NCBI RefSeq assembly: GCF_008642275.1
Contig: NZ_CP029189.1
Location: 5,810,001-5,874,000, forward strand
DNA from: Streptomyces venezuelae
GTDB lineage: Bacteria; Actinomycetota; Actinomycetes; Streptomycetales; Streptomycetaceae
DNA: 64,000 nt
Direction: 5' to 3'
A model generated the notes under the pieces. That model was not told the origin of the DNA and did no database searches. It saw only the letters and a list, made by a program, of their open reading frames with translations. A program made the translations under genes and the position numbers. Shown here one piece after another: positions 24,193-32,482 of the stretch (positions are counted from its first letter, which is position 1; the number at the start of each line of letters is the position of its first letter).

Positions 24193-25746
24193 GTGGATCC
24201 GAACCCATCGCCGAGCACCAGCGGGACCGAAGGCAAGGTCCAGGGAAGCGGTAGCGGACTCGCCCTGTTCGTGATCGCCTCCTGCCAACTCATGGTCGTT
24301 CTCGACATCACGATCGTGAACATAGCGCTGCCGCACATCCAGACCGCCCTCGACTTCTCGACCGAGAGCCTTTCCTGGGTCGTCAACGCCTACACCCTCG
24401 CCTTCGGCGGACTGCTCCTCCTCGGTGGCCGCACCGGCGACATCCTCGGCCGCAAACGTGTCTTCATCTTCGGCGTCCTGCTCTTCGGACTCGCCTCACT
24501 GCTCGGCGGACTCGCCCAGAACGAGGGCCAGCTGATGGGCGCGCGCGCCCTCCAGGGCGTCGGCGGCGCCATCGCCTCGCCGACCTCCCTCGCGCTGATC
24601 ACGACCACCTTCCGCGAAGGCCCGGCCCGCAACCGGGCGTTCGGCGTGTTCGCCGGCGTCTCGGCCGCCGGCGGCGCGATCGGCCTCCTCGCGGGCGGCA
24701 TCCTCGTCGAATGGCTCGACTGGCGCTGGGTGCTCTTCGTCAACGTCCCCATCGCCATCGTGATCGCGGTGCTGGCCACCAAGGTCCTGCGCGAGTCCGA
24801 ACGCCACCCGGGACACTTCGACTTCGCGGGCGCGCTGCTGTCCACCCTCGGCATGGTCTCGCTCGTCTACGGCTTCATCCGGGCGTCCCAGGAAGGCTGG
24901 CGCGACCCGGTCACCCTCGGCTCCTTCGGCGCGGCCGTGGTCCTGCTGACCCTCTTCATCCTCAACGAACGGCGCTCGCCACAGCCGATCACCCCGCTGC
25001 ACATGTTCGCGGACCGCAACCGGGCCGGGACCTACGGCATCATGCTCATGCTCGCCTGCGCGATCTTCGGCATGTTCTTCTTCCTGACCCTCTTCGTGCA
25101 GATCGTGCTGGGCTTCAGCCCGATCCAGGCCGGCCTCGCCTTCCTGCCGGTCAGCGCGGTGATCGCGGTGGGCGCGGCGACCACGGCGAAGCTGCTGCCC
25201 AAGTTCGGCCCCAAGCCCTTCATGGTCACCGGCGCGCTGTCCTCGGCGGCCGGACTCGCCTGGCTGACCCAGACCGACGTCGACTCGACGTACCTCGGCA
25301 GCATCCTGGGCCCGATGCTGCTCTTCGCCCTCGGCATGGGCCTGCAGTTCGTCTCGCTGACGCTGATGGCCCTGTCCAACGTCACCGACCGGGAGTCGGG
25401 CGCCGCGTCCGGGCTGCTGAACACGATGCAGCAGGTGGGCGGCTCCCTGGGCCTGTCGATCCTGGTGACCGTCTACGGCACGGCGAGCCGCAACGAGGGC
25501 AAGGAGCAGATACCGGACTTCCTCGCCACCGCCGGCCCGGTGCAGAAGGCCTTCTTCCAGCGCACCGGCCAGCTCCCGAAACCGTGGGGCGACCAGGTCC
25601 TCACCTCGGGCATCAGCTCGGCCTTCGTCGTGGCCTCCCTGTTCACCCTGGTCGGAGCGCTGATCGCGCTGTTCGTCATCCAGGTCCGCCCCTCGGACCT
25701 CGCCCGCCTGCAGGGCAACCACAAGCCGGCGGCCGACCGGACCTGA
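24193..25746 (+). CDS. MFS transporter, DHA2 family multidrug exporter
   Basis: 517 residues from GTG. The signature LDITIVNIALP in helix 1 and GGRTGDILGRKRVF in the 2-3 loop are the DHA2 motifs, and 14 membrane helices are expected. The family (EmrB/QacA type) exports drugs or metabolites with proton antiport. It is divergent from the S9 peptidase and shares its palindromic operator. It is not clear whether it takes part in peptide catabolism, for example exporting excess products, or merely sits next to the site. Confidence 0.9.
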   Translation: MDPNPSPSTSGTEGKVQGSGSGLALFVIASCQLMVVLDITIVNIALPHIQTALDFSTESLSWVVNAYTLAFGGLLLLGGRTGDILGRKRVFIFGVLLFGLASLLGGLAQNEGQLMGARALQGVGGAIASPTSLALITTTFREGPARNRAFGVFAGVSAAGGAIGLLAGGILVEWLDWRWVLFVNVPIAIVIAVLATKVLRESERHPGHFDFAGALLSTLGMVSLVYGFIRASQEGWRDPVTLGSFGAAVVLLTLFILNERRSPQPITPLHMFADRNRAGTYGIMLMLACAIFGMFFFLTLFVQIVLGFSPIQAGLAFLPVSAVIAVGAATTAKLLPKFGPKPFMVTGALSSAAGLAWLTQTDVDSTYLGSILGPMLLFALGMGLQFVSLTLMALSNVTDRESGAASGLLNTMQQVGGSLGLSILVTVYGTASRNEGKEQIPDFLATAGPVQKAFFQRTGQLPKPWGDQVLTSGISSAFVVASLFTLVGALIALFVIQVRPSDLARLQGNHKPAADRT

Positions 25747-25755
25747 GGTCCGGTG

Positions 25756-25779
25756 ACCGCGGCGCGGCTACGCCGCGGT
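25756..25779. terminator. hairpin at the converging ends of the MFS and FBP genes
   Basis: ACCGCGGCG (25756-25764) pairs with CGCCGCGGT (25771-25779) across a 6-nt loop. The hairpin overlaps the stop codon of the minus-strand FBP gene. Confidence 0.6.
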
Positions 25780-26283
25780 GACGCGGGCGGCGAAGGCGTC
25801 CAGGTTGTCGGACATCCGGGCGAGCCGTTCGTCCAGCGTCAGGGACTCCTCGTACCGCCCGGCGCGCAGCTTCGGCAGGCGCTTGCCGCGTACGTACAGG
25901 GGGCAGGCGAGGTCGGCGCAGATGTACGTACCGACCGTGTTGCCCTCGCGGCCCCGGGCGCCCGCCAGTGGCGCGGCCAGCAGGGTGACCCCGGAGGAGG
26001 CGTGACCCGTCAGGCAGATCTGGCACAGGCTGGACTTCACCACGCTGGTCCGGCCGACGGCCGGTACGCGCAGCGAGATCCCCAGCGGACCGGTGCCGTC
26101 CTGCCGGGGCAGTACGAGGTGGGCCCGCAGGGGCGCCCCTGGGTCCACCCACCCCAGGAAGTCCAGGTCCTTCCAGGGCAGTTCGGCGAAGTCGAGCGGC
26201 AGCCGCATGCGCGCCGCCTCTCCCCTCGTGCAGTTCACGAAGGACGAGCGGATCTGTTTCTCGGTGAGTGGTTCCACGGGCAT
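25768..26283 (-). CDS. FBP domain-containing protein (FusB-like treble-clef zinc finger)
   Basis: 171 residues. Two cysteine pairs, CQIC and, 46 residues later, CADLAC, form a zinc-binding treble clef of the type in fibronectin-binding/EF-G-binding proteins (FusB/FusC, the fusidic acid resistance proteins). FusB-type proteins bind EF-G and free stalled ribosomes, but most actinobacterial members are uncharacterised. It lies 54 nt downstream of the P450 gene on the same strand and may be co-transcribed with it. Confidence 0.8.
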   Translation of the reverse strand: MPVEPLTEKQIRSSFVNCTRGEAARMRLPLDFAELPWKDLDFLGWVDPGAPLRAHLVLPRQDGTGPLGISLRVPAVGRTSVVKSSLCQICLTGHASSGVTLLAAPLAGARGREGNTVGTYICADLACPLYVRGKRLPKLRAGRYEESLTLDERLARMSDNLDAFAARVTAA

Positions 26284-26337
26284 CGACCCTAAGAGCCGCC
26301 CTGAGCTGCCCGCATCCCAATATCCGGCAGAGAAGGC

Positions 26338-27756
26338 CTAGGCGGACACCCCCTGAGGATTGTCCAGGCGCCGGATCCGGCAGCGCGCAGGTCCGTTCGT
26401 CTTCAAAGTGATTCCGGCGGCCACCGGGACCTCGGTGTCCACGGCCTCGAACGCGTAGGCCCGCAGGATCATCGCCAGCGCGATCACCGACTCCAGCATC
26501 GAGAAGTGCTGCCCGATGCACGCGCGCGGACCCCCGCCGAAGGGGAACCAGGCGTAACGCGGCCGCCCCGCCTCCGCCTCGGGCGTGAAGCGCCCGGGGT
26601 CGAAGCGGTCCGGCTCCGGCCAGTACGCGGGATCGCGGTGCGTCACCCAGGGCGCCAGGATCACGTCCGCGCCCGCCGGGACGGTGTGCTCCCCGATCCG
26701 GGTGGCGGCGACGGCCTTGCGCCCGATGACCGGTGCGGCCGGATAGAGCCGCATGGCCTCCTTGAGGACCTGGGTGAGGTACGGGAGCCGGTCCAGGTCG
26801 GCGGCGCCGGGCGTACGGCCGCCCAGCACGCGGGAGATCTCCTCGCGGGCCCGGTCCTGTTCCCCGGGGTGGCGGGCCAGCAGGTGCAGGGCGAAGCAGA
26901 GGGAGGTGGCGGTCGTCTCGTGCCCGGCGAGCAGGAAGATCAGCACCTGGTCGCGCAGTTCGGCGGCGTCGAACTCCCCGTCGTCCGAGCTCTTCGCGGC
27001 GGCGAGCAGCGTCAGCAGGTCCTCGCCGGGAGCCCCGGCCACCGTACCGGCCCCGCCGCGCCGCCGCGCCGCGATGATCCCGTCGCACACCCCGTACAGC
27101 TCGTCCATCGCGGCGGCCGCGCGCCGGTTGCCGGGGGTGGGCCATGCGCGCGGGACGTTGACGGGGGAGTAGCCGCGGCGCAGCACGTAGTCGGTGATGA
27201 CCGGGAAGCATCCGGCCACGACACCGGCGGCGGCCTCCACGTCGGTGCCGAAGAGGATGCGGGCCACGGCGCGCAGGGCGAGGTGCGTCATCTCGTCGGA
27301 GACGTCCACGATGCCGTCGCGGGCCTCGCCCCAGGCGGAGACGACGGAAGCGGTCTCGGCGGCTATCGCCTCGGCGTAGCCGTCCACCCGGCGCCGGGTG
27401 AACAGCGGCTGCACGAGCCGGCGCTGGCGCAGGTAGTCCTCGTCCTGACTGGTCAGCAGCCCGTTGCCGATGGACTCCCGGACCTCCTGGTAGAAGTGGT
27501 TGTCCTTGCGGAAGCGGGCGGCGTCGGAGGCGAGCACCTGCTGGACGCCCGCGGGGGAGAAGACGCAGTACAGCTCGGCGCGCATCCCGGGCGGCCCGGC
27601 CGTGATCCGTACCAGGTCGCCGTGCTGGCGCCGGGCCCGCAGGTAGGTGCCGAGGGAGTCGGACTTCAGGTCGAGGAGCGACCCGAGCAACGGCGTCCCG
27701 GCCGGCCCGGGCACCGCCTTCCCCGTGTCCGCTCCGGAGTTCGTTCCCACTGCCAT
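26338..27756 (-). CDS. cytochrome P450
   Basis: 472 residues. All P450 marks are visible: I-helix LAGHETTATS (E280, T281), K-helix EAMR, and the heme loop FPFGGGPRACIGQHF with thiolate C413. The length and the FGGGPRACIG form resemble bacterial CYP102/CYP110-like fatty-acid or terpene hydroxylases rather than the shorter ~400-residue CYP105 group. No ferredoxin or reductase gene is adjacent, so redox partners come from elsewhere. The gene is divergent from the amidotransferase gene; substrate unknown. Confidence 0.92.
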   Translation of the reverse strand: MAVGTNSGADTGKAVPGPAGTPLLGSLLDLKSDSLGTYLRARRQHGDLVRITAGPPGMRAELYCVFSPAGVQQVLASDAARFRKDNHFYQEVRESIGNGLLTSQDEDYLRQRRLVQPLFTRRRVDGYAEAIAAETASVVSAWGEARDGIVDVSDEMTHLALRAVARILFGTDVEAAAGVVAGCFPVITDYVLRRGYSPVNVPRAWPTPGNRRAAAAMDELYGVCDGIIAARRRGGAGTVAGAPGEDLLTLLAAAKSSDDGEFDAAELRDQVLIFLLAGHETTATSLCFALHLLARHPGEQDRAREEISRVLGGRTPGAADLDRLPYLTQVLKEAMRLYPAAPVIGRKAVAATRIGEHTVPAGADVILAPWVTHRDPAYWPEPDRFDPGRFTPEAEAGRPRYAWFPFGGGPRACIGQHFSMLESVIALAMILRAYAFEAVDTEVPVAAGITLKTNGPARCRIRRLDNPQGVSA

Positions 27757-27956
27757 GGCCGCCCCTTCGTCCTACGGAAGCCCGATTCTGCCGCGCCCGC
27801 GCGTACCTGGCGAGGACGCGGTCCGATCAGGCCGACGACTGGCCGGATGACCACCGTCCGCACCTCCGGGGGCCCGACCCGTTCCGCGTGGCGATCAGCA
27901 GGGGGCGCGGCCACAATGGAGGGGTTGTCGGCGTCGCACCCCCGAGGTGATGGCTC

Positions 27957-28793
27957 ATGTGTCGGTGGCTCGCGTATTCGGGAACACCCCAGCTGCTCGA
28001 AACCATCCTCTACAAACCGGCCCACTCGCTGATCGACCAGAGCCTGCACTCCCGGCTTGGTGTGGAGACGACGAACGGCGACGGCTTCGGCGTCGGGTGG
28101 TACACGCAGGAGGACCTGGCGACCCCGGCCACCTTCAGGGACATCGGCCCCGCCTGGAACAACCGCAACCTGCGGGAGCTCGCGGACCACGTCCGCTCCC
28201 CGCTGTTCTTCGCCCACATCCGGGCATCGACGGGCACGGCGGTCCAGCAGACGAACTGTCACCCCTTCCGGCACGGACGCTGGATGTTCATGCACAACGG
28301 GGCCATCGCCGAGTTCCACCGCATGCGCAGGGAACTCACGATGCTCATCGACCCGGAGCTGTACCCGAACGTCGAGGGGACGACGGACTCCGAGGTGATG
28401 TTCCACCTCGCTCTCACCTTCGGACTGGAAGGGGACCCGCCGGGCGCGGTGGCCCGGATGGCGGGCGTGGTGGAGCGCGTCGCGCGCGAACACGGTGTGG
28501 AGTCCCCCCTCCAGATGACGCTCGCCATCAGCGACGGCGAACACCTCTGGGCCTTCCGCTACTCCAGCCGGCACGAGTCGAGGTCGCTGTTCTACAGCAG
28601 CCGCGTGGACACGCTGCGCAAACTGCACCCCGACATGGAGTTCCTCCAGGAGGTCTCCGACGAAACCCGCCTGGTCGTCTCCGAACCCCTGGGCGACCTC
28701 CCCGGCGCCTGGAACGAGGTACCGGAGAGCACCTACGGCATCGTCGGCCCCGGCGGTGACTCCCTCCACCCCTTCACCCCGCAGGCGGCGTAG
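27957..28793 (+). CDS. class II glutamine amidotransferase
   Basis: 278 residues. The start MCRWLAYSG places the nucleophile Cys2 at the N-terminus after methionine removal. NGDGFGVGWY, FFAHIRASTG and CHPFRHGRWMFMHNGAI are the glutamine-binding loops of the Ntn amidotransferase domain. It resembles YafJ and the ergothioneine enzyme EgtC, but no egt genes are near, so a stand-alone amidohydrolase role is as likely. The ATG at 27957 has GAGGTGATGG upstream. Confidence 0.88.
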   Translation: MCRWLAYSGTPQLLETILYKPAHSLIDQSLHSRLGVETTNGDGFGVGWYTQEDLATPATFRDIGPAWNNRNLRELADHVRSPLFFAHIRASTGTAVQQTNCHPFRHGRWMFMHNGAIAEFHRMRRELTMLIDPELYPNVEGTTDSEVMFHLALTFGLEGDPPGAVARMAGVVERVAREHGVESPLQMTLAISDGEHLWAFRYSSRHESRSLFYSSRVDTLRKLHPDMEFLQEVSDETRLVVSEPLGDLPGAWNEVPESTYGIVGPGGDSLHPFTPQAA

Positions 28794-28817
28794 GGTCCGC
28801 GCACACGGTGTACGACG

Positions 28818-29168
28818 ATGGGCCGCATGAACGGAACCGCCGCGTACGACACCGTGGCCCGCCTCTGGCAGGACCACATGGACACCCCCTTCCCCGCCGC
28901 GCAGCGCGGCGCGGTGCTCCCCGCCCGTGCGGGGGGAGAGGGCCAGGGCATCGACATGGTGCTGCTCGACACCTACACCGCGGGATGCGTCATCACCTGG
29001 CTGCGCGAGGGCGGTTCCCTCGACGAGCTGAACCGCAGGATCCTGCGCGACTGCACGGCCGACCTGGACCACGTCCTGCCGCTGCTCGAAACCCCGGAGG
29101 ACCACGCCTACTACCGCCGCCTCCGCGAGGTGGCCGGCCTCATCGCGCAGGAGCGGCCGAAGCCGTGA
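28818..29168 (+). CDS. conserved-looking hypothetical protein, 116 aa
   Basis: I do not recognise a family. The protein is soluble, with no signal peptide or membrane segment, mostly predicted helix, and a leucine/acidic C-terminal half (LDELNRRILRDCTADLDHVLPLLE). ATG at 28827 (MNGTAAYDT) is an alternative start, since neither has a clear ribosome site. Strong third-position G/C bias supports coding. It lies 24 nt after the amidotransferase gene on the same strand. Confidence 0.65.
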   Translation: MGRMNGTAAYDTVARLWQDHMDTPFPAAQRGAVLPARAGGEGQGIDMVLLDTYTAGCVITWLREGGSLDELNRRILRDCTADLDHVLPLLETPEDHAYYRRLREVAGLIAQERPKP

Positions 29169-29224
29169 GCCGCTCCGGCCGGTGTCCGACCCGGTTGCCG
29201 CACGGGGTCTGACACCATCGGCCG

Positions 29225-29521
29225 ATGGATCTTTCGAAGAAACTGGCGGACTGGACCGACTCGGACGGTGCGGCGTACGAGGTGGGAAGAGCGCTCGGCA
29301 TCTTCGCCGAGCACGACGGCTTCACCTCCCTGAAGTGGGTCTTCTGGAGCGACAACCCGGTCGGCCGGGCCCTGCACGAGACCCTGCTCCAGCTCGTGGC
29401 CGCCGGCGTCCTGGAGCAGGACGAGGACGAGGACCGGTTCAGGTGGGCCGGCGACATACCGGGGGTTCTGGAGGCAGCCCGCTGGGGCCCGACCGGCGGA
29501 TCGGATCAGAACAACCCCTGA
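29225..29521 (+). CDS. hypothetical protein, 98 aa
   Basis: No family recognised. It is a small acidic soluble protein with a predicted helical core (ALGIFAEHDGFTSLKWVFW, LHETLLQLVAAGVLEQDEDEDRFRW) that looks like a small winged-helix-like or immunity-type fold; that is only an impression. It starts at ATG 29225, 56 nt after the previous gene, and a strong terminator follows. Confidence 0.6.
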   Translation: MDLSKKLADWTDSDGAAYEVGRALGIFAEHDGFTSLKWVFWSDNPVGRALHETLLQLVAAGVLEQDEDEDRFRWAGDIPGVLEAARWGPTGGSDQNNP

Positions 29522-29522
29522 G

Positions 29523-29558
29523 GGATGCCCCGTCGTGATGCCCCGTCGTGATGCCCCG
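29523..29558 (+). repeat. three tandem copies of a 13-nt unit
   Basis: GATGCCCCGTCGT occurs twice exactly and starts a third time (GATGCCCCG), the third copy forming the left arm of the adjacent terminator. Probably replication slippage at the terminator. Confidence 0.7.
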
Positions 29559-29584
29559 CTCTCCGGTGCTGCCGGAGGCGGGGC
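29553..29584. terminator. hairpin between convergent genes
   Basis: GCCCCGC-T-CTCCGG (29553-29566) pairs with CCGGAG-GCGGGGC (29572-29584), a 13-bp stem with one bulge and a 5-nt loop. It separates the small hypothetical gene from the NUDIX gene. Confidence 0.75.
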
Positions 29585-29600
29585 GCCGTGCCGGGTGGGG

Positions 29601-30086
29601 TCAGCGTTCGAGGTAAGCCACGGTCCCGGTACGCCGGGCGGCGTCCGCGGCCTTGAGCCGGGTGAAGCTGACCGGGCTCATGATCTCTTTCCACTCCTCC
29701 ATGGTGTGGACGCGCAGTTCGGTGTGCTCGGCGGGATCGAGGACGATGGCCTTGATCTGTGCGCCGGTGAGCTGCCCGCCGTCGAAGATGACGCCGAACT
29801 TGTTGAGCGGCCAGTGGGCGCCCTGGACGATGAAGTGGACCGCGAGGAGATTCTGCGGGCCGTCGAAGACGATTCCGGTCTCTTCGACGCACTCGCGCAG
29901 GGCGCACTCCCACGGGGTTTCGCCGAGGTCCATGTTGCCGCCCGGCCACTGCCAGGTCTCCGCGCTGTGGGCTGAGCGGAGTTGGACGGGGCGGCCGGCG
30001 GTGTCGGTGAAGTAGAAGCCCGCGTAGCTGGTGGACTGCGCGATGGTCTTGACGTATTCATCGGCCGGTACCCAGTTGGCGCTCAT
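29601..30086 (-). CDS. NUDIX hydrolase
   Basis: 161 residues from ATG at 30086 (GGAG 8 nt upstream); the longer in-frame extension to 30503 crosses the HisRS start and is rejected. The NUDIX box G-x5-E-x7-RECVEETGI is complete (GNMDLGETPWECALRECVEETGI in two parts), so it can bind Mg2+ and hydrolyse a nucleoside diphosphate-X. Substrate unknown. It is divergent from the histidyl-tRNA synthetase gene. Its 12-nt leader GGAGACCACCAC is identical to that of the P-loop kinase gene at 32469, hinting at common origin with the accessory locus. Confidence 0.88.
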   Translation of the reverse strand: MSANWVPADEYVKTIAQSTSYAGFYFTDTAGRPVQLRSAHSAETWQWPGGNMDLGETPWECALRECVEETGIVFDGPQNLLAVHFIVQGAHWPLNKFGVIFDGGQLTGAQIKAIVLDPAEHTELRVHTMEEWKEIMSPVSFTRLKAADAARRTGTVAYLER

Positions 30087-30312
30087 GTGGTGGTCTCCGA
30101 TCAGACGACGGTCAGGACCCGGGCGAGTGCGGCTGCGGTCGGGCCGGGGCGGCGGCGCGGTGCCGACGGGGGAGCGGTTCGACGGGTCGGTGTGGTGGCG
30201 CCGTTTCAAGTCGGTTGATGACATGCCGTCCGTATAAGACGCTGGTCGCCGGCGTTCGAGTCGTCCGTGACGAGACCGTCGTGCGTCCCACCGTGAAGAG
30301 AGAGCGCCACCG

Positions 30313-31638
30313 ATGAACGAAACTCCCCTGGTCCGACCTGTTCCCGTCAGTGGATTTCCCGAGTGGTTACCCGGAATCCGCATGGTCGAGCAGAAGTGGC
30401 TCGATGTCATTCGGGCGGGTTTCGAGAGGTACGGGTTCTGCTCGATCGAGACCCCTTCGGTCGAGCCCCTCTCCGTACTCACCGCCAAGGGCGAAACCTC
30501 CAACGAGGTGTACGTACTGCGCAGGCTTCAGGAAGACGCCGACGACACCAGTGACTCCCGGATCGGGCTCCACTTCGATCTGACGGTGCCGTTCGCGCGC
30601 TACACGGCCCAACACTTCAACGAGCTCGTGTTCCCTTTCAAGCGCTATCAGATGCAGCGAGTATGGCGCGGCGAGCGGGCTCAGGACGGGCGGTTCCGCG
30701 AATTCACACAGTGCGACATCGACGTGATCAACGTAGACCACCTGCCGTCGCACTTCGATGCCGAGCTGCCGCGCGTGATCCACGAGATCCTGACCGGCCT
30801 GGAACTCCCGGCGTGGACCATCGACATCAACAACCGGAAGGTCCTCCAGGGCTTCTACGAAGGACTCGGCGTCGACGATCCGGCGGCGGTGATCCGTGCC
30901 GTCGACAAGCTGGACAAGGTCGGCCCGGAGGGCGTCGCGAAGATACTTTCCGACGAGGTCGGCCTGTCCGCACGAACCGTGGATTCCTGCCTCGCGCTCG
31001 CCCGGATCCGGGGCACCGGTTCCGCCGTCGTGGAGGAAATCAAGGCCTTGGGCGTGACGTCCGAGCTCCTCACCGAAGGTCTCGGCGAGCTGGGCCACGT
31101 GCTGGACTCCCTCGGCGATCTGCCGGCCGGTAGCGTCGTCGCCGACCTCTCGATCGCCCGTGGCCTCGACTACTACACGGGAACGGTCTATGAGGGGAAG
31201 TTCGTCGACTGGCCCAACTACGGCAGCATTTGCTCCGGCGGGCGCTACGAGAACCTGGCCGGGTCCTTCATCCGGCGCAGGCTCCCGGGGGTGGGAATGT
31301 CGATCGGACTGACGCGCATCTTCGCCAAACTCCTGGCGGAGGGACTTCTGGCGACTCCCGCGACGTGCCCCACCGACGTACTCGTGGTGCTCCCGCGGGA
31401 CGACCGCCGGAACGAGGCCGAGGCCACGGCGGCGCGCCTGCGCGGACGCGGGATGAACGTCGAGCTCTACCACCAGGCCGACAAGGTGGCCAAGCAGGTC
31501 CGCTACGCGTCCCGGAAGGGCATCCCGTTCGTCTGGTTCCCGCCGTTCGAGGAGGGGGCGGCGCACGAGGTGAAGAACCTGGCGACGGGCGAACAGTTGG
31601 CGTCCGATCCCACGACCTGGCTCCCGACCCCACGCTGA
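30313..31638 (+). CDS. hisS: histidine--tRNA ligase, accessory-locus copy
   Basis: 441 residues. It is a full class II synthetase: motif 2 RVWRGERAQDGRFREFTQ (116-133), the histidine-specific loop SIARGLDYYTGTVYE with R283, the SGGRYENL block, motif 3 GVGMSIGLTRI (328-337), and a C-terminal anticodon-binding domain (from ~350). All substrate-binding residues I can place are intact, so it should charge tRNA-His. The context is unusual: the G+C content is lower than in flanking genes, and neighbours are peptide-modifying-type enzymes, not housekeeping genes. I infer a second copy, for self-protection or for supplying His-tRNA to a biosynthetic step; the window cannot show whether another hisS exists. 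Confidence 0.88.
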   Translation: MNETPLVRPVPVSGFPEWLPGIRMVEQKWLDVIRAGFERYGFCSIETPSVEPLSVLTAKGETSNEVYVLRRLQEDADDTSDSRIGLHFDLTVPFARYTAQHFNELVFPFKRYQMQRVWRGERAQDGRFREFTQCDIDVINVDHLPSHFDAELPRVIHEILTGLELPAWTIDINNRKVLQGFYEGLGVDDPAAVIRAVDKLDKVGPEGVAKILSDEVGLSARTVDSCLALARIRGTGSAVVEEIKALGVTSELLTEGLGELGHVLDSLGDLPAGSVVADLSIARGLDYYTGTVYEGKFVDWPNYGSICSGGRYENLAGSFIRRRLPGVGMSIGLTRIFAKLLAEGLLATPATCPTDVLVVLPRDDRRNEAEATAARLRGRGMNVELYHQADKVAKQVRYASRKGIPFVWFPPFEEGAAHEVKNLATGEQLASDPTTWLPTPR

Positions 31639-31959
31639 CGACGCCCCGCCCCCGAACGTCAGGCCACACGTGCGGCGGGGAGTCCTCGCGCGGCGGGGAT
31701 GGCCGGAACAGATCCGTGTGCGGATGTTCGAAGCCAGTCCGAGCAGTTCCTTCACCCTTGGGACGGCCACTGCGGCGATCCGCGGGATTCGAATCCAAGG
31801 CTTCTGGAACGCCCGATGATCTGGACCTGGAGGACCCCTTGTTCGCCGGGAAGCCCTTCGGTGAGGTCTCCGTGCTGGTGGGGCCAGGCTTGACCTGACC
31901 ACCTCATGAACGGCGCCCCCTGTCCCATCCGTGCGGGAGGGGGCGCTCCGTGTGCGGGG
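31639..31959. other. 321-bp gap between convergent HisRS and kinase genes
   Basis: No supported gene. A short open stretch ending at 31898 encodes PDDLDLEDPLFAGKPF but has no start codon with a ribosome site. A self-complementary GGATTCGAATCC lies at 31785-31796. The hairpin at 31913-31946 ends the gap. Confidence 0.5.
31913..31946. terminator. hairpin after the P-loop kinase gene
   Basis: GCGCCCCCT (31913-31921) pairs with AGGGGGCGC (31938-31946), 9-bp stem and 16-nt loop, between convergent genes. Confidence 0.65.
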
Positions 31960-32469
31960 TCAGCCCACCTCGGCGATCGACATGATCAGGTCCGCCGTTT
32001 CGCTGAGTGACGACTTCAGCCCGATGACGTGCTCCGGAACCCCCGGCAGCAGGTCTTGGGCGCGGTACCAGTCGGCCATCTCGTCCGCACCGAAGTCGGC
32101 GGCCTGCGGGCGTGTGGCGTGGCGGGCGAGGGTCTCTTCGAAGGGCACGTCGAGGTAGAAGAAGTGGCCGCCGTGGTCGCGGTGAAGCTGCTGGAGCATC
32201 TCGCCGTAGCGGGTGGCGCTGAGGATGCCTTCGACGAGGGTGTGGAAGCCGTGGATCAGCGAGTAGCGGGTGATCGTGTCGATGAGCCCGATGTTCGCGG
32301 CCCCGGGGGTGTCGCGTTCCTTGAGGATCACGCGGCGGACGTTGTCCTGTCCCACGACGGCGAGCCGGCGGCCGAGGCGGTGGCGGAGTTCGGTGGCGAC
32401 GGCGGTCTTACCGGATCCCGAGTTGCCCCGCAGGACGATCAGCCGGGGAAGCCGGGCAGCGGACGTCAT
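31960..32469 (-). CDS. P-loop kinase (AAA/zeta-toxin-like)
   Basis: 169 residues from ATG 32469 (GGGAG 9 nt upstream, touching the stop of the phosphotransferase gene). Walker A G15-N-S-G-S-G-K21-T is followed by a mid-protein FFYLDVPFEETLARHATRP segment with a lid-like arginine cluster, as in small-molecule kinases of the AAA_33/zeta/gluconate-kinase type. Substrate unknown. It is the last gene of the peptide/GRDP/PhyH/APH operon, 13 nt after the previous gene. A stand-alone toxin is unlikely, because no antitoxin is adjacent. Confidence 0.8.
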   Translation of the reverse strand: MTSAARLPRLIVLRGNSGSGKTAVATELRHRLGRRLAVVGQDNVRRVILKERDTPGAANIGLIDTITRYSLIHGFHTLVEGILSATRYGEMLQQLHRDHGGHFFYLDVPFEETLARHATRPQAADFGADEMADWYRAQDLLPGVPEHVIGLKSSLSETADLIMSIAEVG

Positions 32470-32482
32470 GGTGGTGGTCTCC

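Noticed and set aside
30087..30503. 300-codon version of the NUDIX protein
   Set aside because: The extension crosses the HisRS start region and lacks a ribosome site; ATG 30086 has GGAG at good spacing and gives a standard NUDIX length.
31785..31796. tRNA T-arm-like GGATTCGAATCC, possible tRNA remnant or attachment site
   Set aside because: The stems needed for a T-arm do not pair on either strand and no acceptor or anticodon arm is found.
31790..31898. Small frame encoding DDLDLEDPLFAGKPF between HisRS and the kinase, considered as another precursor peptide
   Set aside because: No start codon with a ribosome site precedes it, and the frame upstream reads into HisRS DNA.
31960..32469. Zeta-type toxin of a toxin-antitoxin pair
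   Set aside because: No antitoxin gene is adjacent and the gene is the last member of a tight biosynthetic-type operon.
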